NCBI GenBank assembly: GCA_902524655.1
Contig: CABZEG010000001.1
Location: 18,316-82,315, forward strand
DNA from: an uncultured Alphaproteobacteria bacterium
Lineage (GTDB): Bacteria > Pseudomonadota > Alphaproteobacteria > Rhodobacterales > Rhodobacteraceae
DNA: 64,000 nucleotides
Direction of reading: 5' to 3'
The stretch's first letter is position 1; each line of letters opens with the position of its first letter. Below are positions 51,671 to 61,551 of this stretch, in pieces. The translations under genes and the position numbers were made by a program. The notes beneath the pieces were generated by a model that had not been told where the DNA came from, did not search any database, and worked only from the letters and a program-made list of their open reading frames with translations.

Positions 51671-53083
51671 TTAAAAATAAAATTCTTCAAAATGTTTTCT
51701 AATGTCTTTTAGTTCGAATACAAAACCTTCAACCATAGTATTAGAGTCGTTTTCAATATTTTCAATCTCTTTGTCGAAATCATAAAAAGTTTTCCATTTT
51801 TCTTTGTTGATACTTTTTAATTGGTTTTCAATGGATCGCTCAATTTCGTCTCTAACACTTGGTGGTAACGTTTCAGGACTTTCTTCATAAATAAGCCTCA
51901 ATCCAAAATATGATAGACGTTTATCAGAAAACCGCTGACATATATTAAATCTACTTGACCAACTCCCTTCCCTAAACTGTTGTTTCAATTTTTGGTCTTT
52001 ATGATTTGGAAAGCCCCCGGTATACAATGTCTCCTCAGGCATTATATCTTCTTGTGAACCACTAACTTCTTTTTCCTGCTGATTCTCTTCTGCAATACCC
52101 GAGAGCATTGTCACTACATTTTGTTTAAAGGATGTTGCGTTTACCAATATTTCACACCGTTTTCGAAACTCATTTATATTTATTGAATTAGAAAACCAAC
52201 TATCCTGAATTTGATTTGTTTTTAACAATATTGGGCCATTATTCGATTTTATAAATTTTAGAAATTTTTGTCCGGACGTATAAATATCTCTTAGATCCTT
52301 TAAATCTAATTTTATTAATTCTTGAGGATCATAATTGAGATCAAAAAGAACTGGGAAATTATAAATGGGGTGCATTAAAAGAAAAGTGCCTGAAATTGCT
52401 GTTGTCCTACCGTAAAAGGTTTGAATTAGAAATACCATGCTTTCTTCTGAAAGAGTTTTAAAAACTTTTGTTTTATTTGATCCCTCTAAAAATGATTGCC
52501 AAAAACTTGGTTTTCTTTTGGATATAATTTGTGCCAATTGTTTTGTAGCCATGACGTCTCCAAATGCGTCATGAGCAAGGTGGTTAATTGAATTTGCAGG
52601 CGCTATTTGATCAAGCTTGAAGGTCTTTTTTTTTCTATTGTTATAGGGAACATTAATAGTATCGGGGAAAAAAAATTCAACAGTTCGTAGTAACTCCAGT
52701 AAATCCCCCCTGCCATTATTATTTCTGCTTGTCAAATATGGGTCGAGAAGTGCTCTAAATAGTGAATTTCTTAAGAATTCCTCATCAAAGCTTATGCTGT
52801 TATACCCAATAAATATAGAGGGTGACCAATTAACAAATTTTTCTTCTAGTTTGCAAAGCATCTCATAGTGCGAACATTTCGATTTGATCAGTTTGGCGTA
52901 ATCGGTATTATTTACCGCGAGAGCGAAAGGGCTTGGAATGAGCCCTGGCTTCAATCTGCATCTAAACTCAAAGGAATCTATTTCGTTAAATTCTTTAGAG
53001 ACCTTAGTTGCTCCGACTTGAAGGATTTGATCCCAATGTGGCTCTCGACCAGTGGTTTCAAAATCATAAAAAATATAATCCAT
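51671..53083 (-). CDS. sbcB: Exodeoxyribonuclease I homologue (SbcB-like)
   Basis: This 470-residue DEDDh exonuclease has Exo I (YDFETTGREPHWDQILQVGA), Exo II (GYNSISFDEEFLRNSLFRAL) and Exo III (NHLAHDAFGDVMATKQLAQI). These are followed by the exonuclease I SH3-like and C-terminal regions (FYGRTTAISGTFLLMHPIYN). Length equals E. coli SbcB (475). It degrades single-stranded DNA 3'-5'. SbcB is commonest in gammaproteobacteria, so its presence is worth noting. Confidence 0.83.
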   Translation of the reverse strand: MDYIFYDFETTGREPHWDQILQVGATKVSKEFNEIDSFEFRCRLKPGLIPSPFALAVNNTDYAKLIKSKCSHYEMLCKLEEKFVNWSPSIFIGYNSISFDEEFLRNSLFRALLDPYLTSRNNNGRGDLLELLRTVEFFFPDTINVPYNNRKKKTFKLDQIAPANSINHLAHDAFGDVMATKQLAQIISKRKPSFWQSFLEGSNKTKVFKTLSEESMVFLIQTFYGRTTAISGTFLLMHPIYNFPVLFDLNYDPQELIKLDLKDLRDIYTSGQKFLKFIKSNNGPILLKTNQIQDSWFSNSININEFRKRCEILVNATSFKQNVVTMLSGIAEENQQEKEVSGSQEDIMPEETLYTGGFPNHKDQKLKQQFREGSWSSRFNICQRFSDKRLSYFGLRLIYEESPETLPPSVRDEIERSIENQLKSINKEKWKTFYDFDKEIENIENDSNTMVEGFVFELKDIRKHFEEFYF

Positions 53084-53103
53084 ATTTTTTTATTCTTTAT
53101 TTT

Positions 53104-53619
53104 TTAACTATTACAATAACTACTTTCTAGTAAAGCACCAACCAAATCATCCCACCCATGTCCAAAAAATGTAATTTTTATATCTCTATATTTTTTGAGT
53201 TTTTTTGTTTCTCGTATCTCTATACCAACGTGTCGGGATAAATTATTTTTTGGTAGAAGCTCTGGCCATTCCAATAGCGTTATCTGGCCATCAAAAATAT
53301 CTGGTATACCCAACTCTATTAGATCTAGCTCGCTTTCAACCCTATAAAGATCGATGTGTGAAATTTTGCAAAAATGAAATTCGTAGTTTTGAACTAAAGA
53401 AAATGTTGGTGATGAGACTTCTTCTATATCTATATTTTCTTTTGTCGCTTTGGCTTTTATTATAAGTCTGGCGAACTCCGTCTTTCCAGAACCAACCTTT
53501 CCCGAAAAAAGTAGCAAGTCACTATTTTCAATATATTCCGCAAAAATTTTTGCTATTTCTTTTAGGCCACATATGTCTAAATCAAAAGACGATAATATAA
53601 TAGACGGCTCAACCAACAT
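53104..53619 (-). CDS. tsaE: tRNA t6A biosynthesis ATPase TsaE
   Basis: This 171-residue ATPase supports TsaD/TsaB in making t6A37. The P-loop is FSGKVGSGKTEFARLII, followed by SSPTFSLVQNYE, HIDLYRVESELDLIELGI and ITLLEWPELLP. The ATG at 53619 overlaps the regB stop by 11 bp, giving coupling; upstream frame to 53670 lies in regB. It supplies the t6A that MtaB (25.5 kb) then thiomethylates. Confidence 0.92.
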   Translation of the reverse strand: MLVEPSIILSSFDLDICGLKEIAKIFAEYIENSDLLLFSGKVGSGKTEFARLIIKAKATKENIDIEEVSSPTFSLVQNYEFHFCKISHIDLYRVESELDLIELGIPDIFDGQITLLEWPELLPKNNLSRHVGIEIRETKKLKKYRDIKITFFGHGWDDLVGALLESSYCNS

Positions 53620-55018
53620 TTCTTGGATTTTCCTTAATTTTAGCTTCCTCGTCCCGTTCCAATACTTCAATACTTGATCTTTCCCATGAAATCTCTACTT
53701 TTGCTCCTTTTACTCTTTTTTTTCCACCATTTTCAATCTGTTTAACATTTGAGAATTTTAATTGTCCCTTTGTTCTTTCAAGCAGAATATTCGCAATAAA
53801 TAAACCTAGACCCATACCTTCTTCAGATGTTTTACTTTTGGTGTTGATTGAATATAAATCCCTACTCTTTAAAAATGGTTCACCAATCATACTTGTGACA
53901 TCATATGGAAACCCCTTACCATCATCGATAATCTCTAATTTAATTTTTTTAGAATTAACGATTAAATTTATATCAATAGAGGACTCTGAAAATCTCAATG
54001 CGTTATGAACAATATTTCTTATACCGTGGATAAGTTCTGGCTCTCTTCTAATCATTGGGATCATTTTTTCCTTTATAGAAATACCTTCATGACCTTGTAT
54101 CACCCCATTAAGCCTAAAAATTATTTGCTTTCCTTTCTTTTCATAAGGCTGACTAGCTTCCAAAAGAAGTGTAAAAAAATCTATAATTTTTACATATTGA
54201 TCGTCTTTTCCAAGAGAACCCATATCCGAGATGATCTTCTTACACCTCTCAATTTGGTCGAATATCAATTTTATATCCTGGTAAAGCGGGCTGTCCCTAT
54301 CAATTTCATTTAGTAGTTCCGAAGAGGCTAATTTAATCGTTGCAAGAGGTGAACCTAATTCATGTCCTAAAGCAGCAACTACACCGGTTAAGGCTGTTAG
54401 TTTTCTTTCGCGTTCTAGAGCAACTTGAGTGGCCTGAAGGGCTTTATTCATGTTAGAGTTGTCTAAAAATATCCTCCTCGCATAGTTTCCTAAAAATGTC
54501 ACAGTAATAATCAACGAAAAGGTAAATCCCAATAGCAAGATGTCTGGTGGCTTTAATACATCCCCTAAATTATTAATAATTGGAAAATATCTTATGCTCA
54601 AAAACAGGATGCTAAAAAGTGTCATGACACAAAGAGCACTGAGGTAAACTATCGACAAGGAAGACGCAGATACGATGGCTGGCACAATTATAAGCATTGA
54701 AAAGGGGTTGCTTATTCCACCGGAAAAAAAAAGTAATAATGAAATTTGGGTCAAGTCAAAAGAGAGAAACAAAAATGTCTTAAAAGCCGACAATCTCTTT
54801 TCTTTTCTAAAGTAAATGCTAGAAGTAAGGTTAACTATGCATGCAATTAATATTATTATAAGACATGCTTCAAAATTGAAGGTAAGATTAAGAATAAAAT
54901 AAGCTACTGCTATCGCAACACCTTGGCCAGCTATCGCGAGCCAACGGAGATGCAGTAGAGATTTGGGTTTTATCCAACTTTCGCCTGAATATATTTGCCT
55001 TTTTATGAAATTTGTCAT
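53609..55018 (-). CDS. regB: Redox-sensing histidine kinase RegB (PrrB/ActS)
   Basis: This 469-residue membrane kinase has about six N-terminal helices and the RegB quinone-binding heptad type motif GGISNPF (about residue 100). The H-box is ALGHELGSPLATI with phospho-His219, the redox-active Cys259 lies in ERCKKII, and N/G boxes are IVHNALRFS and DDGKGFPYD/GMGLGLFI. It controls respiration, carbon and nitrogen genes in response to redox through RegA. tsaE overlaps its end. No senC/scoI is adjacent. Confidence 0.92.
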   Translation of the reverse strand: MTNFIKRQIYSGESWIKPKSLLHLRWLAIAGQGVAIAVAYFILNLTFNFEACLIIILIACIVNLTSSIYFRKEKRLSAFKTFLFLSFDLTQISLLLFFSGGISNPFSMLIIVPAIVSASSLSIVYLSALCVMTLFSILFLSIRYFPIINNLGDVLKPPDILLLGFTFSLIITVTFLGNYARRIFLDNSNMNKALQATQVALERERKLTALTGVVAALGHELGSPLATIKLASSELLNEIDRDSPLYQDIKLIFDQIERCKKIISDMGSLGKDDQYVKIIDFFTLLLEASQPYEKKGKQIIFRLNGVIQGHEGISIKEKMIPMIRREPELIHGIRNIVHNALRFSESSIDINLIVNSKKIKLEIIDDGKGFPYDVTSMIGEPFLKSRDLYSINTKSKTSEEGMGLGLFIANILLERTKGQLKFSNVKQIENGGKKRVKGAKVEISWERSSIEVLERDEEAKIKENPRNVG

Positions 55019-55181
55019 TCTGCAAGCTTATCAAATAATTTTATTGACAATATCTATCATATTTTTTTTGAAATGCTTGTAATTTTAACAGCCCAGCTTC
55101 AGCGTATCGCTACTAAGTACACGAAAATGTTTGACGCACAATGATTTTGAAACATATTGTCAATCAGAGGGACATAAACTG

Positions 55182-55736
55182 ATGTTAGGTGAAACAAATT
55201 ACAAGATCGACGAAAACAATTCATTAATAATACTAGATGATGACCAACCTTTTTTAAAGAGGTTAAGTTTGGCAATGGAAAAGAGGGGCTTCAATGTTTT
55301 TCCTGCTAGCTCGATGTCCGATTTTGGTAGAGTTTTAGAAAGTGTTTGTCCAAATTATGCAATAATTGACCTTAGGCTGAACGATGGAACCGGATTAGAT
55401 GCTGTAGAAAGTATAAGAAAAATAAATCCAGATTCAAAAATTGTTGTACTCACTGGCTATGGTGCGATAGCCACCGCTGTAGCCGCAGTGAAGATAGGTG
55501 CAATTGATTATTTGTCGAAACCAGCAGATGCGAACGATATTTTAAACTCTCTTGTTTTTAGTGACCGGAGCAAGCCTCCTCCACCAGTTAATCCGATGTC
55601 AGCGGATAGGGTAAAGTGGGAGCATATACAAAGAATATTCGAACTATGTGACAGAAATGTTTCAGAAACTGCAAGGAGGCTTAGCATGCATAGGCGGACA
55701 CTGCAAAGAATATTAGCAAAGAGAAGCCCCAGGTAA
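55182..55736 (+). CDS. regA: Redox response regulator RegA (PrrA/ActR)
   Basis: This 184-residue protein has a receiver domain with LIILDDDQPFLKRL acidic pocket and phospho-Asp63 in YAIIDLRLNDGTG, and Lys in DYLSKPADA. A proline linker (PPPPVNPMSADRV) and a Fis-type helix-turn-helix near-invariant in RegA (NVSETARRLSMHRRTLQRIL) follow. The ATG at 55182 puts the Asp at 63 as in known RegA; an in-frame start at 55131 is less likely. Divergent from regB. Confidence 0.95.
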   Translation: MLGETNYKIDENNSLIILDDDQPFLKRLSLAMEKRGFNVFPASSMSDFGRVLESVCPNYAIIDLRLNDGTGLDAVESIRKINPDSKIVVLTGYGAIATAVAAVKIGAIDYLSKPADANDILNSLVFSDRSKPPPPVNPMSADRVKWEHIQRIFELCDRNVSETARRLSMHRRTLQRILAKRSPR

Positions 55737-55740
55737 ATTT

Positions 55741-56967
55741 TTATCTAAGTAACTCTGGCAAATTCCCATACTCACCAGCCGCTTCTTTAACAAAAAAACT
55801 TTTTAAGAGCTCTGATTTGTCGATAGAATTCATTCCGAACTCTCTTAAAGCCCCAAGATAAACATTATTATTCGAAAATAGTATGTTTATTAAATCTGTA
55901 TAAGTTGCGAGAGATATTCTGTCAAATGACCTCCACGACTCATATTTTTTCAATAATTCGTCACTTCCAAGATCTAAACCTAATTTTTTACCATTTAAAA
56001 GAACTTCAAACAAAGAGGCAACATCTCTTAAACCAAGATTTAGACCTTGGCCAGCGAGTGGATGAATTGCTTGTGCCGAGTCCCCGATGAAGACTTTTCT
56101 ATTATCAACAGAGTCTCGTAAAAACCTTAAATAAAGTGGAAATATTTTTTTTTCACCTTCCAATGCTGGGTTATCTAAGATATCCCCAATGCTTTTATTT
56201 AAATGCTTTAAAAATAGATGATCTTTATATTTACTTAACTTAGCTCCCATTTCATTAGGCAGACTCCAGACAAAAGTCGACCGCTTTCCTTGCAAAGGAA
56301 GTATAGCTAAAGGGCCACCAGACAGAAATACTTGATGGGCTACAAACTTGTGTTCATTTTTATGAGACAAGTTTCCAACTATTGCTACCTGGTTATAATT
56401 TTTTTTGAAGAAACCTTTATCCAAGCGCTTTGCAAGACGTGACTCTCTACCATCACTAATAATTAATATTTCTGTGTTGAACAATGACTTATCAGAGAGC
56501 ATAACCTTTGACTCAAAACAACTTGTCTCATCCTTTATTACTTCTAGAGCGTTGATTAATTGTATCTTTGAATTTTTAATTAGCTCCGCCTCAAGCACTC
56601 TTCTCAAATAAAAGTCCTCAATCATATAGCTTGAAGGGCCAAGGTCAGAGCTTTCTCTTTTAAACTCCATCAAGTGGCGTTTGGTGTCACTCCTTTTAGT
56701 TGAAAGCAAAATATTCTCTATAGGGCAAGCGTTTAGTCTTTTGGCGTCCCAAAGGCCAAGATTGGTCAACAAATTCTTTGAGGTTCTCGATAGAGCGTAG
56801 GTTCTTCCTTTATTTCTATTTATTCGATGCTTTGCCGTGGTCCCATCAACTACGGTTATGTCAAATCCTTCAGATGCAAGAGCTAATGCCATCGTGCTTC
56901 CGATTAAACCTGCACCGGCTATTAGAATTTTTCTTTTTTTTGAACTTTTCATAAAAAAATTGGTCAC
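55741..56967 (-). CDS. FAD-dependent ubiquinone-biosynthesis monooxygenase (UbiH/UbiF family)
   Basis: This 408-residue flavoprotein hydroxylase has ILIAGAGLIGSTMALALASE (FAD ADP motif), ISDGRESRLAKRL (DG motif) and VFIGDSAQAIHPLAGQGLNL with GLRD, the UbiH/COQ6 signature. It hydroxylates the ubiquinone ring; which position (UbiH, UbiF, UbiI or UbiL type) is not decidable here. Convergent with regA. Confidence 0.87.
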   Translation of the reverse strand: MTNFFMKSSKKRKILIAGAGLIGSTMALALASEGFDITVVDGTTAKHRINRNKGRTYALSRTSKNLLTNLGLWDAKRLNACPIENILLSTKRSDTKRHLMEFKRESSDLGPSSYMIEDFYLRRVLEAELIKNSKIQLINALEVIKDETSCFESKVMLSDKSLFNTEILIISDGRESRLAKRLDKGFFKKNYNQVAIVGNLSHKNEHKFVAHQVFLSGGPLAILPLQGKRSTFVWSLPNEMGAKLSKYKDHLFLKHLNKSIGDILDNPALEGEKKIFPLYLRFLRDSVDNRKVFIGDSAQAIHPLAGQGLNLGLRDVASLFEVLLNGKKLGLDLGSDELLKKYESWRSFDRISLATYTDLINILFSNNNVYLGALREFGMNSIDKSELLKSFFVKEAAGEYGNLPELLR

Positions 56968-57052
56968 ATGTGATGTAAAGATTTATATATTTAGTAAACA
57001 AGTTAACTAGTTTATTATATTTAAAAGCAAATAAAACCATACGACAATAAAA

Positions 57053-58387
57053 ATGGACTTTGAAAGTTTAAATAATAAAAAAATTTACGAAATCGGCAAC
57101 TTAATTGAGGAAGGGGGAATATGTCCAGAGGAACTAACTAATTTTTATTTAGAAAAAATATCAAGTGACCCTAGGTCGAAAGATGTATTTACTGAAGTCT
57201 TTAAAAAATCCTCTCTTGAATCAGCTAAAGAATCAAAAAAAAGAGCTAAAGCCGGGTTGAGAAAAGGAGTTCTTGATGGAATTGTAATATCGGTTAAAGA
57301 CTTAGCAGATATTAAAGGACAAAAAACGGGAGGTGGGTCTTCTCTAACTAATAAGAAGAAAGCGTCGAATAACGCTGCTTTCATAGATAATTTACAATCC
57401 CAAGGATTAATCATATTAGGTAAAACACATATGACTGAACTCGCTTTTTCAGGTCTTGGCCTAAATCCGATCACTGCCACACCTACTAACCCATTTAATG
57501 AGGATCTTGTCTCAGGAGGTTCTTCCTCAGGGTCGGCAGTGTCTGTTTCTAGAAATTATTGCCTTGCATCAATTGGATCAGATACTGGTGGATCCGTTAG
57601 GATCCCCGCAGCTTGGAATAATCTAGTGGGATTAAAAACCACTCACAATATTATCGACTTGACTGGTGTTTTGAAACTCTGTCCTAGCTTTGATACCCTT
57701 GGACCCATTTGCAGAAGTGTTGATGATACCAATTTACTTTTTAGCTCTATGACAAGTGGAAACTTTAAAAAGCTAAAAAAATATAAGCTTAGTACATTTA
57801 AGTTCTTGATCTTAAGAAATATGTTCTTTGAAGGTATAGATAGTGATATCAATGATAGCTTTAATGTGGCTATTGAAAAAATAATTAAGAGCGGCGCAAA
57901 AGTTGAATATAAAACCGTCTCAGAAATTGATAGCGCGTTAGAAATTAGCAAAACTGTTTTTCCAGCTGAGGCTTATGGCATGTGGCAACATGAAATTGAA
58001 AAAACACCTGAAAAAATGTTCTCCCCTATTCGAGAGAGATTTCGTAGTGGAAAACATACTTTAGCACATGAATACGTATTTTCCCTACAAAGATTATTTG
58101 ACTTGAGGGTGAGTTTTCTGAGTAAAATTATAGGTTACGATGCTATATTGGTTCCAACCTCACCAATAAAGCCGCCAAATATCGCAAAAATATTAACCAA
58201 TCATGAATTTTTTACTGAAAGTAATTTATTAGCCTTACGAAATACCCGAATGGCTAACTCTTTAAATTTGTGCGCGTTAACATTACCAACTAAAACAGAT
58301 TTCTCAGGTTTAATGCTTATGGGACGTCCTCATAATGAATTTAATCTTATGAGCATTGGGTTAGCCTTAGAGAAAATAATCAAATAA
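57053..58387 (+). CDS. Amidase-signature family hydrolase
   Basis: This 444-residue protein has the Ser-cisSer-Lys machinery: Lys in VISVKDLADIKGQKTGG, the Gly/Ser-rich DLVSGGSSSGSAVSVSRN, and the nucleophile in GSDTGGSVRIPAAWNNLVGL. The paralogue GatA is longer and has different C-terminal motifs, so a free amidase is favoured; substrate unknown. Divergent from the Ubi monooxygenase and 88 bp upstream of ftsK. Confidence 0.85.
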   Translation: MDFESLNNKKIYEIGNLIEEGGICPEELTNFYLEKISSDPRSKDVFTEVFKKSSLESAKESKKRAKAGLRKGVLDGIVISVKDLADIKGQKTGGGSSLTNKKKASNNAAFIDNLQSQGLIILGKTHMTELAFSGLGLNPITATPTNPFNEDLVSGGSSSGSAVSVSRNYCLASIGSDTGGSVRIPAAWNNLVGLKTTHNIIDLTGVLKLCPSFDTLGPICRSVDDTNLLFSSMTSGNFKKLKKYKLSTFKFLILRNMFFEGIDSDINDSFNVAIEKIIKSGAKVEYKTVSEIDSALEISKTVFPAEAYGMWQHEIEKTPEKMFSPIRERFRSGKHTLAHEYVFSLQRLFDLRVSFLSKIIGYDAILVPTSPIKPPNIAKILTNHEFFTESNLLALRNTRMANSLNLCALTLPTKTDFSGLMLMGRPHNEFNLMSIGLALEKIIK

Positions 58388-58475
58388 AAAGTCTAATCTT
58401 TACCTGCATGACAAAAAGTCGTAAGATAACTGATAAAATATCTTGAAATAAACAAGAAAAAAACGAGCAGAAAAA

Positions 58476-60929
58476 ATGTCTTTTTTAGAAAAAGTCGACT
58501 ATCAAGACACAGGTGTCAGGGAGTATTCAAAAAAGTTTTTACAATTCATTTTTTTAAAAACTTTTGGAATTTTACTATTTTTTTCATCACTATTTATATT
58601 GCTATCTATTGTCACATACTCTAAGAACGATCCTAGCTTTCGAAATGCGAATGACGGAGAAGTTGCAAATTTATTTGGTAAAATTGGTTCTCACTTAGCA
58701 GATTCTCTTCATGTATCAATCGGCGTTACAATGCTTACCATACCCTTATTCTTATTTGCTTGGTCCACTAGATTTCTCTTTAGCAACTCTGCGACCTATA
58801 TCTTCAAAAGAATAATTTTACTTCCCTTTTTTATTGGCTTTTTCTCAGTATTTTTATCAACCAACTCTCCTCCCTACGATTGGTCTTTTGAGTATGGTTT
58901 AGGTGGGATATTTGGTGACACATTTTTAAAGAAACTGTTAATCTATCAGCCCATTGAGATAAATCAGTGGCTTCGGTGGATTGCGATATTTTGTCTAGCC
59001 TTATCTATTTTATTTTTTTTTCTTGTCTCAGGTTTCAGAAGACACGAAGTTAAGTCTTTAGCAATAAATAGATTTCGACATTTAAAAATTTTAGTAACAG
59101 GATTATTAAGAGTTTTAGGAATTTGCTTTAAAACAGCATCACAGTCAGATAAGTACAGTTTTAAAAAAAATGCTAGGACTAATGATTCAATAGAATTACT
59201 TGACCGTACCAACGAAAATAACAAATATAAAGACAAAGACCATAATAGCTCCGCTATTTACGAAAATACTAGCGATCTATTAGGACAGGTTAATAACAGG
59301 TCTCCAATTGGTATTTTTAATATTGGTAGGATAAAAACAAGATCGAACAAAATTAAGAGTAGTGATAGGGCTGCTTCAGAGGCACAACCTTCACTTGATT
59401 TGTCTTTAAATAAAGAAAAATACCGTTACCCCCCTTTAGCTCTGCTTAATGATTACACCTACCAATCAGTTGGTTCCGTAAGCTCTGTTTCATTAAATGA
59501 AAATGCGAAAATGCTTGAGGCCGTGTTAGAAGATTATGGCGTAAAAGGCAATATTATTTCTGTAAAACCTGGACCGGTGGTAACTCTCTACGAGCTTGAG
59601 CCCGCTGCTGGTTTGAAAGCTAGCCGAGTAATTTCTTTATCTGAAGATATAGCGAGGTCAATGTCTGCTTTGGCAACCAGAGTATCGACAATACCAGGTC
59701 GCTCCGTTATTGGAATTGAATTGCCAAATTCGAGCAGAGAAAAAGTTTTTTTGAAAGAACTTCTGTCATCAAAAAGTTATGAAGATTGCCGTTTTCAACT
59801 ACCACTGGCATTAGGTAAAGATATTGGAGGAGAGCCGGTTATAGCAAATCTCGCGAAAATGCCCCATCTCTTAATAGCAGGAACAACTGGGTCAGGAAAA
59901 TCCGTTGGTATCAATACCATGATTCTGTCCCTCTTGTATAGGCTCACCCCGGAGCATTGTAGGCTGATAATGATAGACCCCAAGATGTTAGAGCTTTCTG
60001 TTTATGATGGCATTCCTCATCTACTCAGCCCGGTAGTTACTGACCCCAAGAAAGCAGTAGTAGCACTAAAATGGGCCGTCCTAGAAATGGAAGATAGATA
60101 TAAAAAGATGTCCCGAATGGGTGTTCGTAACATAGAAAGCTTTAATTTGAAAGTAAATGAAGCGGTTCAAAATAGAGAAACTTTCTCAAGGTCAGTTCAA
60201 GTGGGTTTTGATCAAAATACAGGTGAGCCGCTTTATGAAGAACAGAGAGAAGAGCCTAGAGCTTTACCATTTATTGTTATTATAGTTGATGAAATGGCTG
60301 ACCTAATGATGGTAGCAGGAAAAGAGATAGAGGGGTGCATTCAAAGATTAGCTCAGATGGCAAGAGCAGCAGGTATTCATCTCATTATGGCTACTCAGAG
60401 GCCCTCAGTTGATGTCATTACTGGCACAATAAAAGCAAACTTTCCTACAAGAATTTCTTTCCAGGTAACATCAAAAATAGATAGTCGAACAATTTTGGGA
60501 GAGATGGGTGCTGAGCAGCTTCTTGGAATGGGTGATATGCTTTATATGGCGAATGGAGGTAAAGTTACCCGCGTGCATGGACCTTTCGTATCAGATGCAG
60601 AGGTTGAAGAAATTGTGTCTCATTTAAAGAAACAAGGCGAGCCTGAGTACCGGGAAGAAATATTGGACCCAAAAAATATCGAAAATAATAACAGCTTTTT
60701 TGATCCATCTTCTCCAAACGGCAGTAACGATGAGGAAGAGCTTCTTGAAGAAGCATTAGAAATTGTTAGAAGAGATAGGAAGTGCTCAACATCATATATT
60801 CAAAGGAAGTTATCAATAGGATATAATAGAGCAGCAAAGATAGTGGAATCTTTAGAAGAAAGAGGTTTTGTGTCCTCTGCAAATCATGTGGGTAAACGTG
60901 ACGTGTTAATTCCGGAAAACGTTATATGA
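58476..60929 (+). CDS. ftsK: DNA translocase FtsK
   Basis: This 817-residue protein has four or five membrane helices (residues 30-190) and a charged linker (190-330). The RecA-like motor has LIAGTTGSGKSVGINTMILS (Walker A), IVIIVDEMADLMMVAGKEIE (Walker B) and ATQRPSVDVITGTIKANFPT. The winged-helix gamma domain (SYIQRKLSIGYNRAAKIVES) reads KOPS. It pumps DNA through the septum and activates XerCD. lolA follows after 7 bp. Confidence 0.96.
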   Translation: MSFLEKVDYQDTGVREYSKKFLQFIFLKTFGILLFFSSLFILLSIVTYSKNDPSFRNANDGEVANLFGKIGSHLADSLHVSIGVTMLTIPLFLFAWSTRFLFSNSATYIFKRIILLPFFIGFFSVFLSTNSPPYDWSFEYGLGGIFGDTFLKKLLIYQPIEINQWLRWIAIFCLALSILFFFLVSGFRRHEVKSLAINRFRHLKILVTGLLRVLGICFKTASQSDKYSFKKNARTNDSIELLDRTNENNKYKDKDHNSSAIYENTSDLLGQVNNRSPIGIFNIGRIKTRSNKIKSSDRAASEAQPSLDLSLNKEKYRYPPLALLNDYTYQSVGSVSSVSLNENAKMLEAVLEDYGVKGNIISVKPGPVVTLYELEPAAGLKASRVISLSEDIARSMSALATRVSTIPGRSVIGIELPNSSREKVFLKELLSSKSYEDCRFQLPLALGKDIGGEPVIANLAKMPHLLIAGTTGSGKSVGINTMILSLLYRLTPEHCRLIMIDPKMLELSVYDGIPHLLSPVVTDPKKAVVALKWAVLEMEDRYKKMSRMGVRNIESFNLKVNEAVQNRETFSRSVQVGFDQNTGEPLYEEQREEPRALPFIVIIVDEMADLMMVAGKEIEGCIQRLAQMARAAGIHLIMATQRPSVDVITGTIKANFPTRISFQVTSKIDSRTILGEMGAEQLLGMGDMLYMANGGKVTRVHGPFVSDAEVEEIVSHLKKQGEPEYREEILDPKNIENNNSFFDPSSPNGSNDEEELLEEALEIVRRDRKCSTSYIQRKLSIGYNRAAKIVESLEERGFVSSANHVGKRDVLIPENVI

Positions 60930-60936
60930 TGTATTA

Positions 60937-61551
60937 ATGTATTTTAAAAAAAATTTTCTTGTAACAATTTTCAGTATCTTTCTTATTTTTATTTTTTCAA
61001 CTGAAGATACGCTACCAAAAAACAAAAGCTTTAAACTAATTAAGAACTATCTAGGGGATATTAAGACTCTCCAAGCCGCATTCTCTCAGACTAATCAGAC
61101 GGGAGATATAATGACAGGAACTTTTTTTTTAAAAAAGCCAGGGAAAATTCGTTTTTCCTATGACCCTCCACAGAACTTACAAATTGTTTCAAAACAACAG
61201 GCAGTATTAATATTCGATCCCAAAAGTGGGGGTAGCGGACCTCTAACATACCCCTTGCATTCTACACCTCTCGGCTTCTTAATTAAAAGTGACTTAAGCT
61301 CATTTATAAATGAAAATAGTGAAAGTATCGAGCTAGATGATTCGATAATTTTTAAAGTTCGCAATCCCAAATACAATCTTAGCGTTGAATTTAATAAAAA
61401 CCCTGTATCACTAGTAGGATGGGAATTCGAAAATCAAATGGGAGAAATAGTAAAAATCAGGCTTAAAAATATACAAAAAAATAATTACATATCGGATGAA
61501 ATTTTTAAAACTGATAAAGATTTTGAGGCATTCAGAAAACAGCAAGGATAG
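60937..61551 (+). CDS. lolA: Outer-membrane lipoprotein carrier protein LolA
   Basis: This 204-residue protein has a signal segment (residues 5-22), then LGDIKTLQAAFSQTNQTGDI and GTFFLKKPGKIRFSYDPPQN, the LolA core, and TPLGFLIKSDLSSFI. A periplasmic chaperone that ferries lipoproteins to the outer membrane. The ftsK-lolA-xthA order is typical of alphaproteobacteria. Its end overlaps convergent xthA by 20 bp. Confidence 0.92.
   Translation: MYFKKNFLVTIFSIFLIFIFSTEDTLPKNKSFKLIKNYLGDIKTLQAAFSQTNQTGDIMTGTFFLKKPGKIRFSYDPPQNLQIVSKQQAVLIFDPKSGGSGPLTYPLHSTPLGFLIKSDLSSFINENSESIELDDSIIFKVRNPKYNLSVEFNKNPVSLVGWEFENQMGEIVKIRLKNIQKNNYISDEIFKTDKDFEAFRKQQG

Noticed and set aside
54005..54313. 102-residue plus-strand frame within regB
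   Set aside because: Opposite strand of the kinase catalytic region; no start signal, AT-driven open frame.
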